Below are positions 9,413 through 19,044 of a DNA stretch of 64,000 nucleotides, piece after piece. The stretch is from assembly GCA_041394245.1 (NCBI GenBank), contig JAWKIR010000002.1, positions 1,550,001-1,614,000 on the forward strand. The letters are read 5' to 3'. The stretch is from Acidimicrobiales bacterium. Its GTDB lineage: Bacteria; Actinomycetota; Acidimicrobiia; Acidimicrobiales; Aldehydirespiratoraceae. Position 1 is the first letter of the stretch, and the number at the start of each line of letters is the position of its first letter. The notes under the pieces were generated by a model. That model had not been told where the DNA came from. It was given only the letters and a program-made list of their open reading frames with translations, and searched no databases. The translations under genes and the position numbers were made by a program.

Positions 9413-11352
9413 CGGCGCACCCCTGGTGAACTGACCGTCGCAGTTCCCCCCGTTGTCGTCGGAGTTCACCCCGGACGGGCAGGTCGTGTTGTCCCAGGTG
9501 TTGAGCAGCAGGATCGCGTCTCGGAAGTCGGCGGACCACAGCGAGGCGTCGGTGAAATCGACACCGACGACCAGCGCGTCACGCCAACTCGTCGACGCGA
9601 CTACGGCGCCGGTCATGTCCGCATCGACGATGGTCGTTTCCCGTAGCACGCTGTTGTCGGCATAGGTGTCGGTCCAGTCGGTGCCGTCGAGCGTCGAGCC
9701 TGTGTAGTTCGCGGCCCACGAACTGGAGATCCTGATGTTCGAGAGATCGCTGTTCGTGATCGTGACACGCCCGAATCCGATACCGGTGGTGTCCGCGTCC
9801 GAGAAATCCACGCCGTCGAGACTGACGAAGGTGTCGATCAGATAACCATCGATCACACCCACGCCCGGTGAGAACGTCGCCGTCCCCGTCAGCCCGCCGC
9901 TGGTGACTCCCCAGAAGGACCCGCCGGTGAAGTCGGCTCCTTCGATGTTCGCACCAGCGATCGACGCGGTGAAGGCCCACGTACCGAATCCGGGCGCATC
10001 GGCGTCGGTGAAGTCGGCGCCGACGGCGCTGCGCACCGCGACGTTCTCGAGCCGTGCCCTCGTGAAGTTCACGCCGTCGGCGAAGAAGCCGCCGATGGCG
10101 GACGAGAGGTCGGCGTCGGTCAGATCGGCGCCGTTGAGGACGGCATTGTCGACCTTCGCCCGACTGAACGTCGATCCGACGAGTGTGGCGTCGCTCAGGT
10201 CCGCACCCTCGAAGTTCGCGCCGGTCGCGCCGGCGCCCGAGAGATCGATGCCGGCAAAGAACGCAGCCTCGAAATCGCAGAACCGGAGGTCGGCGTTGCG
10301 GGCCCGGCGTCGCACAGTCGGCGCCGTACTGCAGTTCGACGGCACCGATGTCGCAGGCGGGCCCGAACGGCCGTGGAAGCCCCGTGCGTCGTCACCGGTG
10401 AGCGTGCAGCCGGTGGGGAGGCCACCATCGACGGCGTCGCCGTAGGGGTCGGGTAGGAGGGTCAACACCTCACCGCCGTTGTCGGCGAGCGGCCCCGAGA
10501 CGGGGTACACGGGCCCGGAGATGTCACCGCTCTCGTTGTACGAGCAGCCAGAGCCGGACAGCAGGTTGTGGCCGAGGCTGACGATTCCCGCTCCGCACCT
10601 GCTCACGTCGAGGATCGACGACTGCACGAAGATCGTCCCCGTCCTGCCGCGGTTGACCTCGACGGAGCCCCCCGACAGCGTGCTCGACACGATGGTCACC
10701 ACCGAGACCCGTCGACTCGGACCAGCCCTTGGCGCGAAGATCCGGCCATCGTCGCGTTCTCGAGTCGGACGGATCCCTGCCGCGCATGGACGCCGCTCCC
10801 TGTCGAGACGGCGAAGGAACTCGACCACACCGTCAAGGCGCCGTCCTCGACGACCACGGGTGCCGCCGAGACGTCTGCGAAACTGAGGTGGCGGAGCGAC
10901 ACGGTGGATCCGCCGAGGATCCAGAGGCCCCGCTCCCCGATGTGGAGGTTCGGTCCGTCGAACTCGGTGAGGCCCACCGGCGCGTCGACGCTCACCGAGA
11001 TGCCGCCGCTGTCACCGACGATCGTTCCGTCACCGGTGACGACCACCGCCGAACGGATGTCGAGGTCTCCGGTGAACGAGTCGTCCTCGACACCGCCGGG
11101 AATGGTCAGTGCATAGGTGGCACCGTCGACGAGGCGGATCTCCTCGACGCCCGGGAGAGCGTTCGCCTCGATGACCGCGGCCCGCAGTGAACAGTTGCCG
11201 TTGGCGTCGGCGCAGAGGCCGTCGCCCGGCGTGATGTCGACGGTGTCGTCGGTCGTGTCGACCGCGAACACCGTGCCGTTCTGATGGCACGCCGAAACGA
11301 GGAGCGCGAACCCCAGCACCCCGATGACCCGCCAGATCCAATTCGCTTCCAC
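9326..11352 (-). pseudogene. Pentapeptide-repeat lipoprotein split by a frameshift
   Basis: The 5' part starts at GTG 11352 with a lipoprotein signal (ALLVSACHQ, lipobox V-S-A-C). An N-terminal domain with DGLCADANGNCSLRAAVIEA and a beta-helix-like region follows, and the frame closes near 10696. A second open frame carries on with the continuation (VTIVSSTLSGGSVEV), a beta-helix tail, and about 220 residues of A(D/N)Lxx pentapeptide repeats. The shift lies between about 10690 and 10730. The C-terminus after NGGNCDGQF runs 87 bp antisense into the sulfotransferase gene, suggesting that the native stop was also lost. Either a decaying gene or a sequencing error could explain the shift. A paralogue with the same N-terminal domain lies at 56455. 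Confidence 0.72.
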
Positions 11353-11433
11353 CGCGTGCCCCCTCGCCTGTGCCGACCTTACCGGACCGGCGGGAGGGCT
11401 CGCCACGCTCCGTGACGGGACGCGCCCTCCGCC

Positions 11434-12669
11434 CTACGCGCGGGCGCCGACCCTCTCGGTCGGAGTGAACGTCACCGGCATCGCCTCGACGCCGGTGATG
11501 AAGTTCGAGTTGCGCCACGGCAGCTCCGATTGGGGCACGCTCAGCTCGATGTCGGGGAGACGGGTCAGCACCTTGGTGAACATCTCCCTGAGTTCGAGCC
11601 GGGCGAGCGACGCGCCCAGGCAGAAGTGCGTGCCGAAACCGAAGGCCATGTGGTGGTTCGGGTCGCGGGTGACATCGAAGCGGAACGGGTCGACGAAGTG
11701 CTCCTCGTCGCGGTTTCCCGACGGGTACAACATGATGATGTCGCTCCCGGCCGGGATCGACTGATCGCGGATCTGGACATCGGCCATGGTGGTCCGGGCC
11801 ATGTTCTTGATCGGGGTGACCCAGCGGAGCATCTCCTCGACCGCGACCTCGACACCCTCCGCGAGATTCGCCTGGAGCTTCTCGCGTTCGTCGGGGAACT
11901 CCATGAGGGCCTGCATCCCGCCCGTGATGACATGGCGGGATGTCTCGTCGCCGCCGATGAGGATCAGCAACGACTCCTGCACGATGGACTCGTCGTCGAG
12001 CCGATCGCCGTCGACCTCGGCCTCGCAGAGGATGCTGACGAGGTCGTCGCCGCCGGGGTTGGCCCGGCGATCGGCGATGATGCCCATCTGGAACTCTCGG
12101 AACGCCATGCCGGCGAGCATCGCCTTCTCCGAGGCCTCGGGCGACGTGGTCGTCGTGGTTCCCCGGATCAGATCGTCGGACCACTCGAGCAGGTCGTCGA
12201 ACGACTCGCGCGGGAAGCCGAGCATGTCACCGATGAGCAGGAGGGGCAGCGGCGCGGCGATGTCCCACACGAAGTCGCACTCACCCTTCTCGCAGACCCG
12301 GTCGATGATCATGTCGCACAAGGTGTCGATCTGGTCGAGCTTGTCGCGCACGCGCTTCGGGGTGAATCCCTTGTTGACCAGCTTGCGCCGGTTCACGTGG
12401 TCGGGATCGTCCATCGAGATCATCATCGGCAGCGGGTCACCCTTGGGCCTCGGCGCCTTGAACGACGAGTACGTTGCCGGATCTCGGGAGACCGTGAGGA
12501 TGTCGTCGTACTTCGCGACGGCCCAGACGTCGGAATTCGGGTCGTAGTAGACGGGGGCGTTCGCACGCATCCACGTCCAGTCGTCGTGAGGTTGCGACGC
12601 GTACCAGTTGCCGTCCATCAGGTCGATGTGGTCGCGGACCGGGTGGTTCGGGGTGGGATGATTCGCCAT
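11434..12669 (-). CDS. Cytochrome P450
   Basis: 411 residues from ATG 12669 (MANHPTPNHP). The heme-binding loop is FGFGTHFCLGASLARLE with thiolate Cys350. The I-helix oxygen-activation segment LILIGGDETSRH and the K-helix E-x-x-R (EEMLRW) are both present. It is a soluble bacterial class I P450 needing a ferredoxin and a reductase, neither of which is encoded nearby. The sequence resembles actinobacterial CYP families acting on steroids, terpenes or fatty acids, but the substrate cannot be assigned. A TATTTT box 6 bp upstream supports this start; an open extension of about 90 codons is antisense to phzF and was rejected. Confidence 0.93.
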   Translation of the reverse strand: MANHPTPNHPVRDHIDLMDGNWYASQPHDDWTWMRANAPVYYDPNSDVWAVAKYDDILTVSRDPATYSSFKAPRPKGDPLPMMISMDDPDHVNRRKLVNKGFTPKRVRDKLDQIDTLCDMIIDRVCEKGECDFVWDIAAPLPLLLIGDMLGFPRESFDDLLEWSDDLIRGTTTTTSPEASEKAMLAGMAFREFQMGIIADRRANPGGDDLVSILCEAEVDGDRLDDESIVQESLLILIGGDETSRHVITGGMQALMEFPDEREKLQANLAEGVEVAVEEMLRWVTPIKNMARTTMADVQIRDQSIPAGSDIIMLYPSGNRDEEHFVDPFRFDVTRDPNHHMAFGFGTHFCLGASLARLELREMFTKVLTRLPDIELSVPQSELPWRNSNFITGVEAMPVTFTPTERVGARA

Positions 12670-12675
12670 CGCGAG

Positions 12676-12690
12676 AAAATAGGCGATCAT
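12676..12690. promoter_or_regulatory. Back-to-back start regions of P450 (-) and phzF (+)
   Basis: On the - strand, TATTTT (12681 to 12676) lies 6 bp before the P450 ATG. On the + strand, GATCAT (12685-12690), a weaker -10, lies 6 bp before the phzF ATG. The two starts are only 27 bp apart, so the promoters must overlap and probably compete. Confidence 0.4.
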
Positions 12691-12696
12691 GCGCTC

Positions 12697-13488
12697 ATGG
12701 GCACTTTCGTCACCGTGGTCGACGCGTTCACCGACCGACCGTTCCGCGGCAATCCGGCGGCCGTGTGCATCCTCGACGGCCCGGCCGACCCCGAGTGGAT
12801 GCAGCACATCGCCGCCGAGATGAACCTCTCGGAGACCGCGTTCTGCCACCCCGACGGTGACCTCTGGGACCTCCGCTGGTTCACTCCGACGGTCGAGGTC
12901 GACCTGTGCGGCCACGCGACGCTGGCGACCACCCACGTGCTGTCCACCGATGGCGGCGTCGACGGCACGATCCGCTACACGACCCGCAGCGGCCTCCTCG
13001 CAGCGCAGGCCTTCCCCGACGGCATCGTGCTCGACTTCCCGGCCGACTCCTCCCGTCGGGCCGAACCGCCACGGGGCCTACTCGCCGCACTCGGGGTTCC
13101 CGACGACACGCCGGTGCGTCGGGGGAGGACCGACTATCTCGTCGCTGTCGACTCCGAGGCGCAGGTACGGGCCGTCAAACCGAACTTCGGATTGTTGCGC
13201 AGGGTCGAGTGCCGCGGAGCCATCGTGACCGCCGTCGCCGACGACGAGGCCGACTACGACGTCGTCTCACGCTTCTTCGCCCCGGCCGCGGGGGTCGACG
13301 AAGACCCCGTCACCGGGTCGGCCCACACGACGCTCGCGCCCTACTGGTCGGCCCATCTCGGGCGTGACCGGCTCCGCTATCACCAGGCCTCGGCGCGGGG
13401 CGGCGAGCTCGAGGTTGCGCTGGTCGGCGACCGTGTCGAGATCTTCGGTCAGGCGGTCACGACGATGCGGGGCGAGTTCGCCGTCTGA
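12697..13488 (+). CDS. PhzF-family isomerase-like protein
   Basis: 263 residues with the two-domain PhzF/diaminopimelate-epimerase fold. The family landmarks are FRGNPAAVCIL near the N-terminus, MNLSETAFCHP, DLCGHATLATTHVL and EDPVTGSAHTTLAPYW. PhzF itself isomerises a phenazine precursor, but most family members have unknown substrates, and there are no other phenazine genes here. Divergent from the P450 gene with 27 bp between them. The next gene downstream is convergent. Confidence 0.88.
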   Translation: MGTFVTVVDAFTDRPFRGNPAAVCILDGPADPEWMQHIAAEMNLSETAFCHPDGDLWDLRWFTPTVEVDLCGHATLATTHVLSTDGGVDGTIRYTTRSGLLAAQAFPDGIVLDFPADSSRRAEPPRGLLAALGVPDDTPVRRGRTDYLVAVDSEAQVRAVKPNFGLLRRVECRGAIVTAVADDEADYDVVSRFFAPAAGVDEDPVTGSAHTTLAPYWSAHLGRDRLRYHQASARGGELEVALVGDRVEIFGQAVTTMRGEFAV

Positions 13489-13500
13489 GCGGGCCCGACG

Positions 13501-14481
13501 TCAACCGATCTCGAGGACGATCTTGCCGGCGTTGGCGTTGGCCCCCATGTGTGCGTGCGCCTCGGCCACCCGGTCGAGCGGGAACCGGCTGTCGATCACC
13601 GGAGCGAGCACGCCCTCCGCGACCCGTGGCAGCAGCTGGGCGGCGAACTCCTGGGTGATCGCGATCTTCTCCTCGATCGGGCGGGCCCGCAGCGTCGTGC
13701 CGGTCACCGTGGCCCGTTTCATCAGCAGACTGCCGACGTCGAACGGCACCGGTCCGCCCGCCATCACCCCGACCTGGATGATCCGACCTCCGACGCGGAC
13801 GGCACGGACGTTGCTCGGCAGGTAGTCGCCGCCGATGACGTCGAGCACCACGTCGACACCGATGCCGCCGGTGGCCTCGAGCACCCGGTCGGCGAAGTCC
13901 TCCGTCGCGTAGTCGATCACGACGTCGGCCCCGAGCGCTTCGCAGACGCCGTGCTTGCCGGCCGAGGCCGTGACGGCGATGCGGGCACCGAGCGCCTTGG
14001 CGATCTGGATGGCGGCCGTACCGACGCCGGAGGCGCCGGCGTGGACCAGCGCCCAGCGACCCGACGTGAGGCCTCCCTGACGCACGAGCGCGTCCCATGC
14101 GGTGATGAAGACCTCGGGGAACGCGCCGGCATCGGCCAGGGGCAGAGCGGACGGCACGAGCATCGTCTGGCGCTCGTGCACCGCGATCTTCTCGGCGTAG
14201 CAGCCGCCATTGCTGATGCCCATGACCGCATCGCCGACGGACCGCCCGGCGACCCGGTCGCCGACGGCGATCACCCGGCCGGCGTATTCCAGACCGGGGA
14301 TCTCGTGGACCATCGGCGGGCCCGGATAGAGACCCATGCGCTGCAGGAGATCGGCCCGGTTGAGCGCCGACGAGACGATCTCGACGAGAACCTCCTCGGG
14401 TCCGGCCGTCGGGTCGGGGATGTCGTCACGGACTCGGAGGACTTCCGGTCCGCCCTTCTCTTCGAGGACCACAGCGCGCAT
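13501..14481 (-). CDS. NAD(P)H:quinone oxidoreductase, zinc-independent MDR family
   Basis: 326 residues. MRAVVLEEKGGPEVL opens a quinone-oxidoreductase/PIG3-like medium-chain reductase. The nucleotide-binding segment is ALVHAGASGVGTAAIQIAKA, and GLEYAGRVIAVG is the catalytic-domain signature. The zinc ligands of alcohol dehydrogenases are absent. It probably reduces quinones or enones with NADPH. A TATCGT box 6 bp before the ATG indicates its own leaderless promoter. Confidence 0.9.
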   Translation of the reverse strand: MRAVVLEEKGGPEVLRVRDDIPDPTAGPEEVLVEIVSSALNRADLLQRMGLYPGPPMVHEIPGLEYAGRVIAVGDRVAGRSVGDAVMGISNGGCYAEKIAVHERQTMLVPSALPLADAGAFPEVFITAWDALVRQGGLTSGRWALVHAGASGVGTAAIQIAKALGARIAVTASAGKHGVCEALGADVVIDYATEDFADRVLEATGGIGVDVVLDVIGGDYLPSNVRAVRVGGRIIQVGVMAGGPVPFDVGSLLMKRATVTGTTLRARPIEEKIAITQEFAAQLLPRVAEGVLAPVIDSRFPLDRVAEAHAHMGANANAGKIVLEIG

Positions 14482-14487
14482 GGCGGC

Positions 14488-14493
14488 ACGATA
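14488..14493 (-). promoter_or_regulatory. -10 box of the quinone oxidoreductase gene
   Basis: TATCGT on the - strand, 6 bp before the ATG at 14481, with no Shine-Dalgarno sequence. Confidence 0.45.
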
Positions 14494-14520
14494 GGGCCGA
14501 TCGCCCGAAGGCGGCCACCG

Positions 14521-16485
14521 TCAGCGGGATCCTCGCTGGTCGAGCAGCAGCGGCGCCAGGATCTCGGCCGCCCGTTCGGCACCGGGCGTGGTGAAGTGCA
14601 CGCCGTCGTGACGGATCGGATCTCCGTCGGCATCGACGACGCACCCGTTGACGAATCCGTCGCCCTCGGACCCGGGGCACAGCGGTGATGCGAAGTCGAC
14701 GAGCGTGAACCGTGGATCACTGTCGGCGATGTCGGCCAGGAGCCGGTTGAACGCCGTCGCCCGCTCCGACGAGTACCGGTCGAAGAACTCGGCCATGACG
14801 GGGACGGGCATGTCGTCACCGATGAGCGGCGGGGTGGTCAAGATGACGACCGGGGCGACGTCCGCCAGGTCACCCAGGAGTGCCGCAGCGGCGGTGCGGG
14901 TGGCGTCGGCGAACTCCGGCGAGCCGAACGGCACCGACACGCCGTCGATCACGCGACTCTGGAGATCGCTCATCCCGAAGAGCGCAACAACGAGGTCGGG
15001 CCGGACGGTTCGTACCGTCTCGCGCCACCATTCCTCCGAGACGAGGTCGTCGGGCGGCCGCACCCTCTCCTGGTCGAAATCGACCGTCGAGCCGGGGACG
15101 AGTCGGTACCCCTTCCGTGCCAGGTTGACGAGCACGATCTCGTCGGGGTCGAACGGCGACACATAGGGGCCGTGGCTCGTGTCGAGATCGAGCACGCCAC
15201 CGCCGAGCGTCCACGCCGCACTGTCGCCCACCAGCACCACCGTCATCGGTCCGACCGGTTCGGGTGGGGTGGTCGTCTCGGTCTCCGGCAGCGCCGGCGG
15301 CGAGACGACCGGCCGATCGGTGACCGAGGCGATCACCTCATCGGCCGTGACCGCGTCGGCGGGGACCGCCGTGGGCGTCAGGACCACCACCACGAAGGCG
15401 ACGGCGGCGATCGCCGCCGAGCCGACCCCGACCGGGCGCCACCCACGTAGCCAGGCGCCGGAGCGGACCGGCGACTCGACGAGGTGGAGCGAGAGGGTGG
15501 AGATGACCAGCGTGGCTGCGACCACCGCGACATCGAGCGTGACGCCCTCGAGCCCTTCACGTCGAAGGATCAGTAACAGCGGCCAATGCCACAGATAGAC
15601 CGCATAGGAGATCGCGCCGAGGGCGACCAGGGGTCGCCACCCCAGCACGTTCGCCACGATGCCGGGACGAGTGGCCCCCACAACCGTGAGCACGGCCAGC
15701 CCGGCGAGGGCGGCGGCTCCACCCTCGTAGAAGCCCGTCCACCGGTCGTCGATGACGAACACGGCAACGAGCCACGCGAGACCCCCCGCGATCGCCGCCC
15801 GGGAAGCCAGCACCGGCTTCGGGGCGCGCAGCGGCATCCGCACGGCCACGAGCGCGCCGATCAGCGGTTCGAAGATGCGGGTGTCGGTGCCGAAGTAGAC
15901 GCGGCTCGGGTCGCCACCATCGTGCAGGACGAGCATCCAACCGAGCGATGCCGCCGCGACCGCTGCGGCGACGACGGCCACGCCACGCCGACCCCCGGCG
16001 CGGATCGCCAACCAGACCAGCCCCGGCCACAGCAGGTAGAACTGCTCCTCGATCGCGAGCGACCACATGTGGCGGAAGTACGACGGGCCGGCGATGTCGG
16101 CGAAGTACGAGTCGCCATCGGCGATGAACACCCAGTTGGCGACATAGCCGAGGGTCGCGAGCGCGTGCCGACGGGCCCGTTCGACCTCGCCGAACTCACC
16201 GGTCGCCGCGACATACGCGGTCGCAACGACGACGACCACCAGGACCGCCGGGAGGAGGCGTCGCAGGCGACGTCCGGCGAACGCGAGCAGGTCGATGCGC
16301 CCGTTCCGGGCGTGCTCGTCGAGCAGCAGGCTGGTGATGAGGTAGCCCGAGAGGACGAAGAACAGGTCGACCCCGAGGAACCCACCGGGCACCCAGTCGG
16401 GTCGGAGGTGATAGGCGACGACCGTGGCGACCGCGACGCCGCGCAGGCCGTCGAGCGCAGCGACGTGGGACCGCTCGCCGATCAA
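14521..16485 (-). CDS. Membrane acyltransferase (acyltransferase-3/OafA type) with SGNH-like C-terminal domain
   Basis: 654 residues. It begins near ALDGLRGVAVATVVAYH, the classic acyltransferase-3 start with the catalytic His, then FFVLSGYLITSLLL and about ten hydrophobic helices to residue 385 or so. The C-terminal roughly 240 residues contain VVLVGDSAAWTLG (SGNH block I Ser) and a terminal HDGVHFT. Such proteins O-acetylate cell-surface glycans. The start is TTG 16485, which overlaps the stop of the upstream SDR gene as TTGA, so translation is coupled; the open frame further upstream is out-of-frame SDR sequence. Confidence 0.88.
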   Translation of the reverse strand: MIGERSHVAALDGLRGVAVATVVAYHLRPDWVPGGFLGVDLFFVLSGYLITSLLLDEHARNGRIDLLAFAGRRLRRLLPAVLVVVVVATAYVAATGEFGEVERARRHALATLGYVANWVFIADGDSYFADIAGPSYFRHMWSLAIEEQFYLLWPGLVWLAIRAGGRRGVAVVAAAVAAASLGWMLVLHDGGDPSRVYFGTDTRIFEPLIGALVAVRMPLRAPKPVLASRAAIAGGLAWLVAVFVIDDRWTGFYEGGAAALAGLAVLTVVGATRPGIVANVLGWRPLVALGAISYAVYLWHWPLLLILRREGLEGVTLDVAVVAATLVISTLSLHLVESPVRSGAWLRGWRPVGVGSAAIAAVAFVVVVLTPTAVPADAVTADEVIASVTDRPVVSPPALPETETTTPPEPVGPMTVVLVGDSAAWTLGGGVLDLDTSHGPYVSPFDPDEIVLVNLARKGYRLVPGSTVDFDQERVRPPDDLVSEEWWRETVRTVRPDLVVALFGMSDLQSRVIDGVSVPFGSPEFADATRTAAAALLGDLADVAPVVILTTPPLIGDDMPVPVMAEFFDRYSSERATAFNRLLADIADSDPRFTLVDFASPLCPGSEGDGFVNGCVVDADGDPIRHDGVHFTTPGAERAAEILAPLLLDQRGSR

Positions 16486-17312
16486 TCGACCGGCGGTGTC
16501 GGCGGAAGTCGCCGCTCCAGCAGTGCGTCGAATCGGGTCTGGATCTGCGTGCGGTACGACGGCTTCGTGGCGATCAGGAAATCGCCCGCCGCAATCCCTG
16601 CGAGCACGATCGGCGGCACTTCGGTCGGGTCGATGCCGGTCTCCGTGATCTGGAAGAGCGAGTCGCGGACCAGCGCGGCATCGGCGCCCTCGTCGCTCGG
16701 TCCGCCGGGGCGCACCTTGTCGGTGTGGGCGATCCCGGTGCGGATCGAGCTCGGGCACAGCACGGAGGCGCCGATCCGGGCGCCGACGGCGGCCAGGTCG
16801 TGGGCCAGGGTCTCACTCATCGAGAACGCCGCCACCTTCGACACGTTGTAGGGCCCGGAGTAGGGCGCAGCCACGAACCCGGCGACCGAGGACGTGTTGA
16901 CCACATGGCCGTCGTCACCCCCGTCGAGCATCCGGGGAACGAACGCCTTCACGCCGTGGATGATGCCCCACAGGTTGACCCCGAACGCCCACTCCCAGTC
17001 CTCGATCGATCGCTGCCACGACAGGCCGGCCTGGAAAATGCCGGCGTTGTTGCACAACAGATGGACAGCACCCCATTCGCCGTAGGCGGCATCGGCCAGA
17101 GCCTCGACCGCAGCGGCATCGGAGACGTCGACCCCCATCGAGATGACGTCGCCGCCGGCGAGCGCTGCCGTCTCGGCGGCCGCTGCGGCATCGATGTCGG
17201 CCGCCGCGACCGACATGCCCCGTTCGACGAAGTGGGCGACCATCGCGCGCCCGATCCCGGATCCGGCGCCGGTGACGACCGCCACCTTTCCGTCAGTCTG
17301 TGGCAGTGGCAT
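16482..17312 (-). CDS. Short-chain dehydrogenase/reductase
   Basis: 276 residues of classical SDR fold: cofactor motif TGAGSGIG (residues 15-22), NNAG near 88, the catalytic Ser of NTSSVAGF, and YNVSK with Tyr and Lys. The acidic residue after beta-2 (AAADID) suggests NAD preference. The substrate is unknown. Its 5' end overlaps the end of aceK by 20 bp and its stop overlaps the acyltransferase start, placing it inside the GntR-aceK-SDR-acyltransferase operon. Confidence 0.9.
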   Translation of the reverse strand: MPLPQTDGKVAVVTGAGSGIGRAMVAHFVERGMSVAAADIDAAAAAETAALAGGDVISMGVDVSDAAAVEALADAAYGEWGAVHLLCNNAGIFQAGLSWQRSIEDWEWAFGVNLWGIIHGVKAFVPRMLDGGDDGHVVNTSSVAGFVAAPYSGPYNVSKVAAFSMSETLAHDLAAVGARIGASVLCPSSIRTGIAHTDKVRPGGPSDEGADAALVRDSLFQITETGIDPTEVPPIVLAGIAAGDFLIATKPSYRTQIQTRFDALLERRLPPTPPVD

Positions 17313-19044
17313 TGAAGCGGAGCTCCTCGGGATAGGGGAAGAAGTCGGGCATCTCGCCCCGCTTGTGCTGGGCCTGCATCGACTTCCAGAACTCGACCGT
17401 GCACAGCTCGGGATGGCGCGTGTCCATCACCTCGCCGACGACACGGGGCGAACGCAGATAGGTCGAGAACTCCTCGGGAAACACGTCGTGGGACTCGACG
17501 GGAAACCACGGCTGATCGGACATCTCGTCGTCGTAGCTGCGGCTGACCGGCATCTTGCGGAAGTTGACGTCTTCGAGGAGCGCCAACTCGTCGTAGTCGT
17601 AGAAGACCACGGCCCCGTGCCGGGTGACACCGAAGTTCTTCGGGAAGAGATCGCCGGGGAAGATCGCCGCCGCGGCGAGATCCTTGACGGCGTAGCCGTA
17701 GTCGATCGCCGCGGCGCGGGCCCGCTCGGGCGACATCTCGCGCAGGTAGAGATCGAGCGGGTAGAGGCGGCGCTCCGTGTAGACGTGGTGGAGCACGACC
17801 TCGTCGTCGGTGATCGTGACGGTGCGGGCGCAGTCGTTGCGCAGTTCGTCGATCAGGTCCTCGTCGAAACGGTCTCGCTGGAAGCTCAGGTTGGTGAACT
17901 CCTGCGCATCGACGAGGCGGCCGACCCGGTCGTGGTTGAACACGAGCTTGTAGCGCCGCTTCACCTCTTCGGGGGTGGTGCGCTTGCTCGGGGCGAACCG
18001 GTCCTTGATCAGCTTGAAGACGACATCGAACGACGGCAGCGTGAACACTGCCATCACCATCCCGCGTGCGCCGCGGGCCCGCTCGAATCGGGTGTTGGAG
18101 TGGTCCATGTGGCGATACAGCGCCCGAAACAGGTTGGTCTTGCCGTGCTGGCTGTAGCCGATCGAGGTGTAGAGCTCGGCCACCGGCTTCACCGGCAGCA
18201 CCGACTTCAGGAAGCCGACGATCGCCGCCGGCCGGCGGCACAGGACGTGGAAATAGGAGCGGGTGTAGCCGAAGAGTCGGCTCGCATCGGTCTCGGAGAG
18301 CAGCACCGCATCGACGTGGACACCCCGCTCGGAGTTGAGCAACGGGATCACGACCGGCGAGACGCGGTTGAGCCAACGGAGCCGACCGACGAGATAGGCG
18401 CCCTTGTTGCGATAGAAGATCGGTCGCAACACATCGATCGCGTCGAGCTGGCCGTCCCAGATCTCGTCGAGCTGTGCACCGATGCGGTCGGCCACCCGCA
18501 CGGCGTCTGCCTCGAGATCCTCGAAGTGCGTGGCGAGGGGTGAGTGCTCGAAGATCTCGCGGACGCAGGCGACCAGATCACCCTCGTGCGGGAACGCCCG
18601 GTACTCGCCCCGGCTGCCGTCGTCGGCGGGCAGCGCGGTCGGGCCGAGCCACAGGAACTCGAGCTCGGTGTCGAGCCCGACGATCTCGAAGAGACGACGG
18701 GTGACCGAGTTGTAGAACGTCTCGGCGAGTTCGAGATCCATCCGTTCGCCGACCAGGTCGACGTAGCGGCGCCGCGCTCGGATCCAGAGCGCCCGCGCCT
18801 CCGCGTCGTCGTCGGGCAGCACGAGCCGTGACGCGTCGACGACGCCGTAGACGAGCTGCTTGTGGAGCGCGAGCCGCTCGGTGGCATCGCTCTGATGCGC
18901 ACCCCAGTCGCGCCCGAGGAAGCACCGCGAGGCGCGGTGGGTGATGCCGAGGAAGCGATCGTGGTAGTCGACGAACGCGTCGTGGAGGGTGAGGGCGAGT
19001 CGGTCGACGACCGGATCCGATGGCGGCGGTGTTGTGGCACTCAT
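17293..19044 (-). CDS. aceK: Isocitrate dehydrogenase kinase/phosphatase
   Basis: 583 residues, the usual AceK length. The diagnostic segments are all present: TSIGYSQHGKTNLFRALYRH, the kinase-like VMAVFTLPSFDVVFKLIKDR (Lys344 and Lys347), and FPGDLFPKNFGVTRHG followed by VVFYDYDE, which carries the Mg-binding Asp residues. AceK phosphorylates and dephosphorylates isocitrate dehydrogenase to divert carbon into the glyoxylate bypass. The family is known mainly from Proteobacteria, so its presence here is unusual. No aceA or aceB is adjacent. The start ATG overlaps the GntR stop as ATGA. Confidence 0.95.
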   Translation of the reverse strand: MSATTPPPSDPVVDRLALTLHDAFVDYHDRFLGITHRASRCFLGRDWGAHQSDATERLALHKQLVYGVVDASRLVLPDDDAEARALWIRARRRYVDLVGERMDLELAETFYNSVTRRLFEIVGLDTELEFLWLGPTALPADDGSRGEYRAFPHEGDLVACVREIFEHSPLATHFEDLEADAVRVADRIGAQLDEIWDGQLDAIDVLRPIFYRNKGAYLVGRLRWLNRVSPVVIPLLNSERGVHVDAVLLSETDASRLFGYTRSYFHVLCRRPAAIVGFLKSVLPVKPVAELYTSIGYSQHGKTNLFRALYRHMDHSNTRFERARGARGMVMAVFTLPSFDVVFKLIKDRFAPSKRTTPEEVKRRYKLVFNHDRVGRLVDAQEFTNLSFQRDRFDEDLIDELRNDCARTVTITDDEVVLHHVYTERRLYPLDLYLREMSPERARAAAIDYGYAVKDLAAAAIFPGDLFPKNFGVTRHGAVVFYDYDELALLEDVNFRKMPVSRSYDDEMSDQPWFPVESHDVFPEEFSTYLRSPRVVGEVMDTRHPELCTVEFWKSMQAQHKRGEMPDFFPYPEELRFNATATD

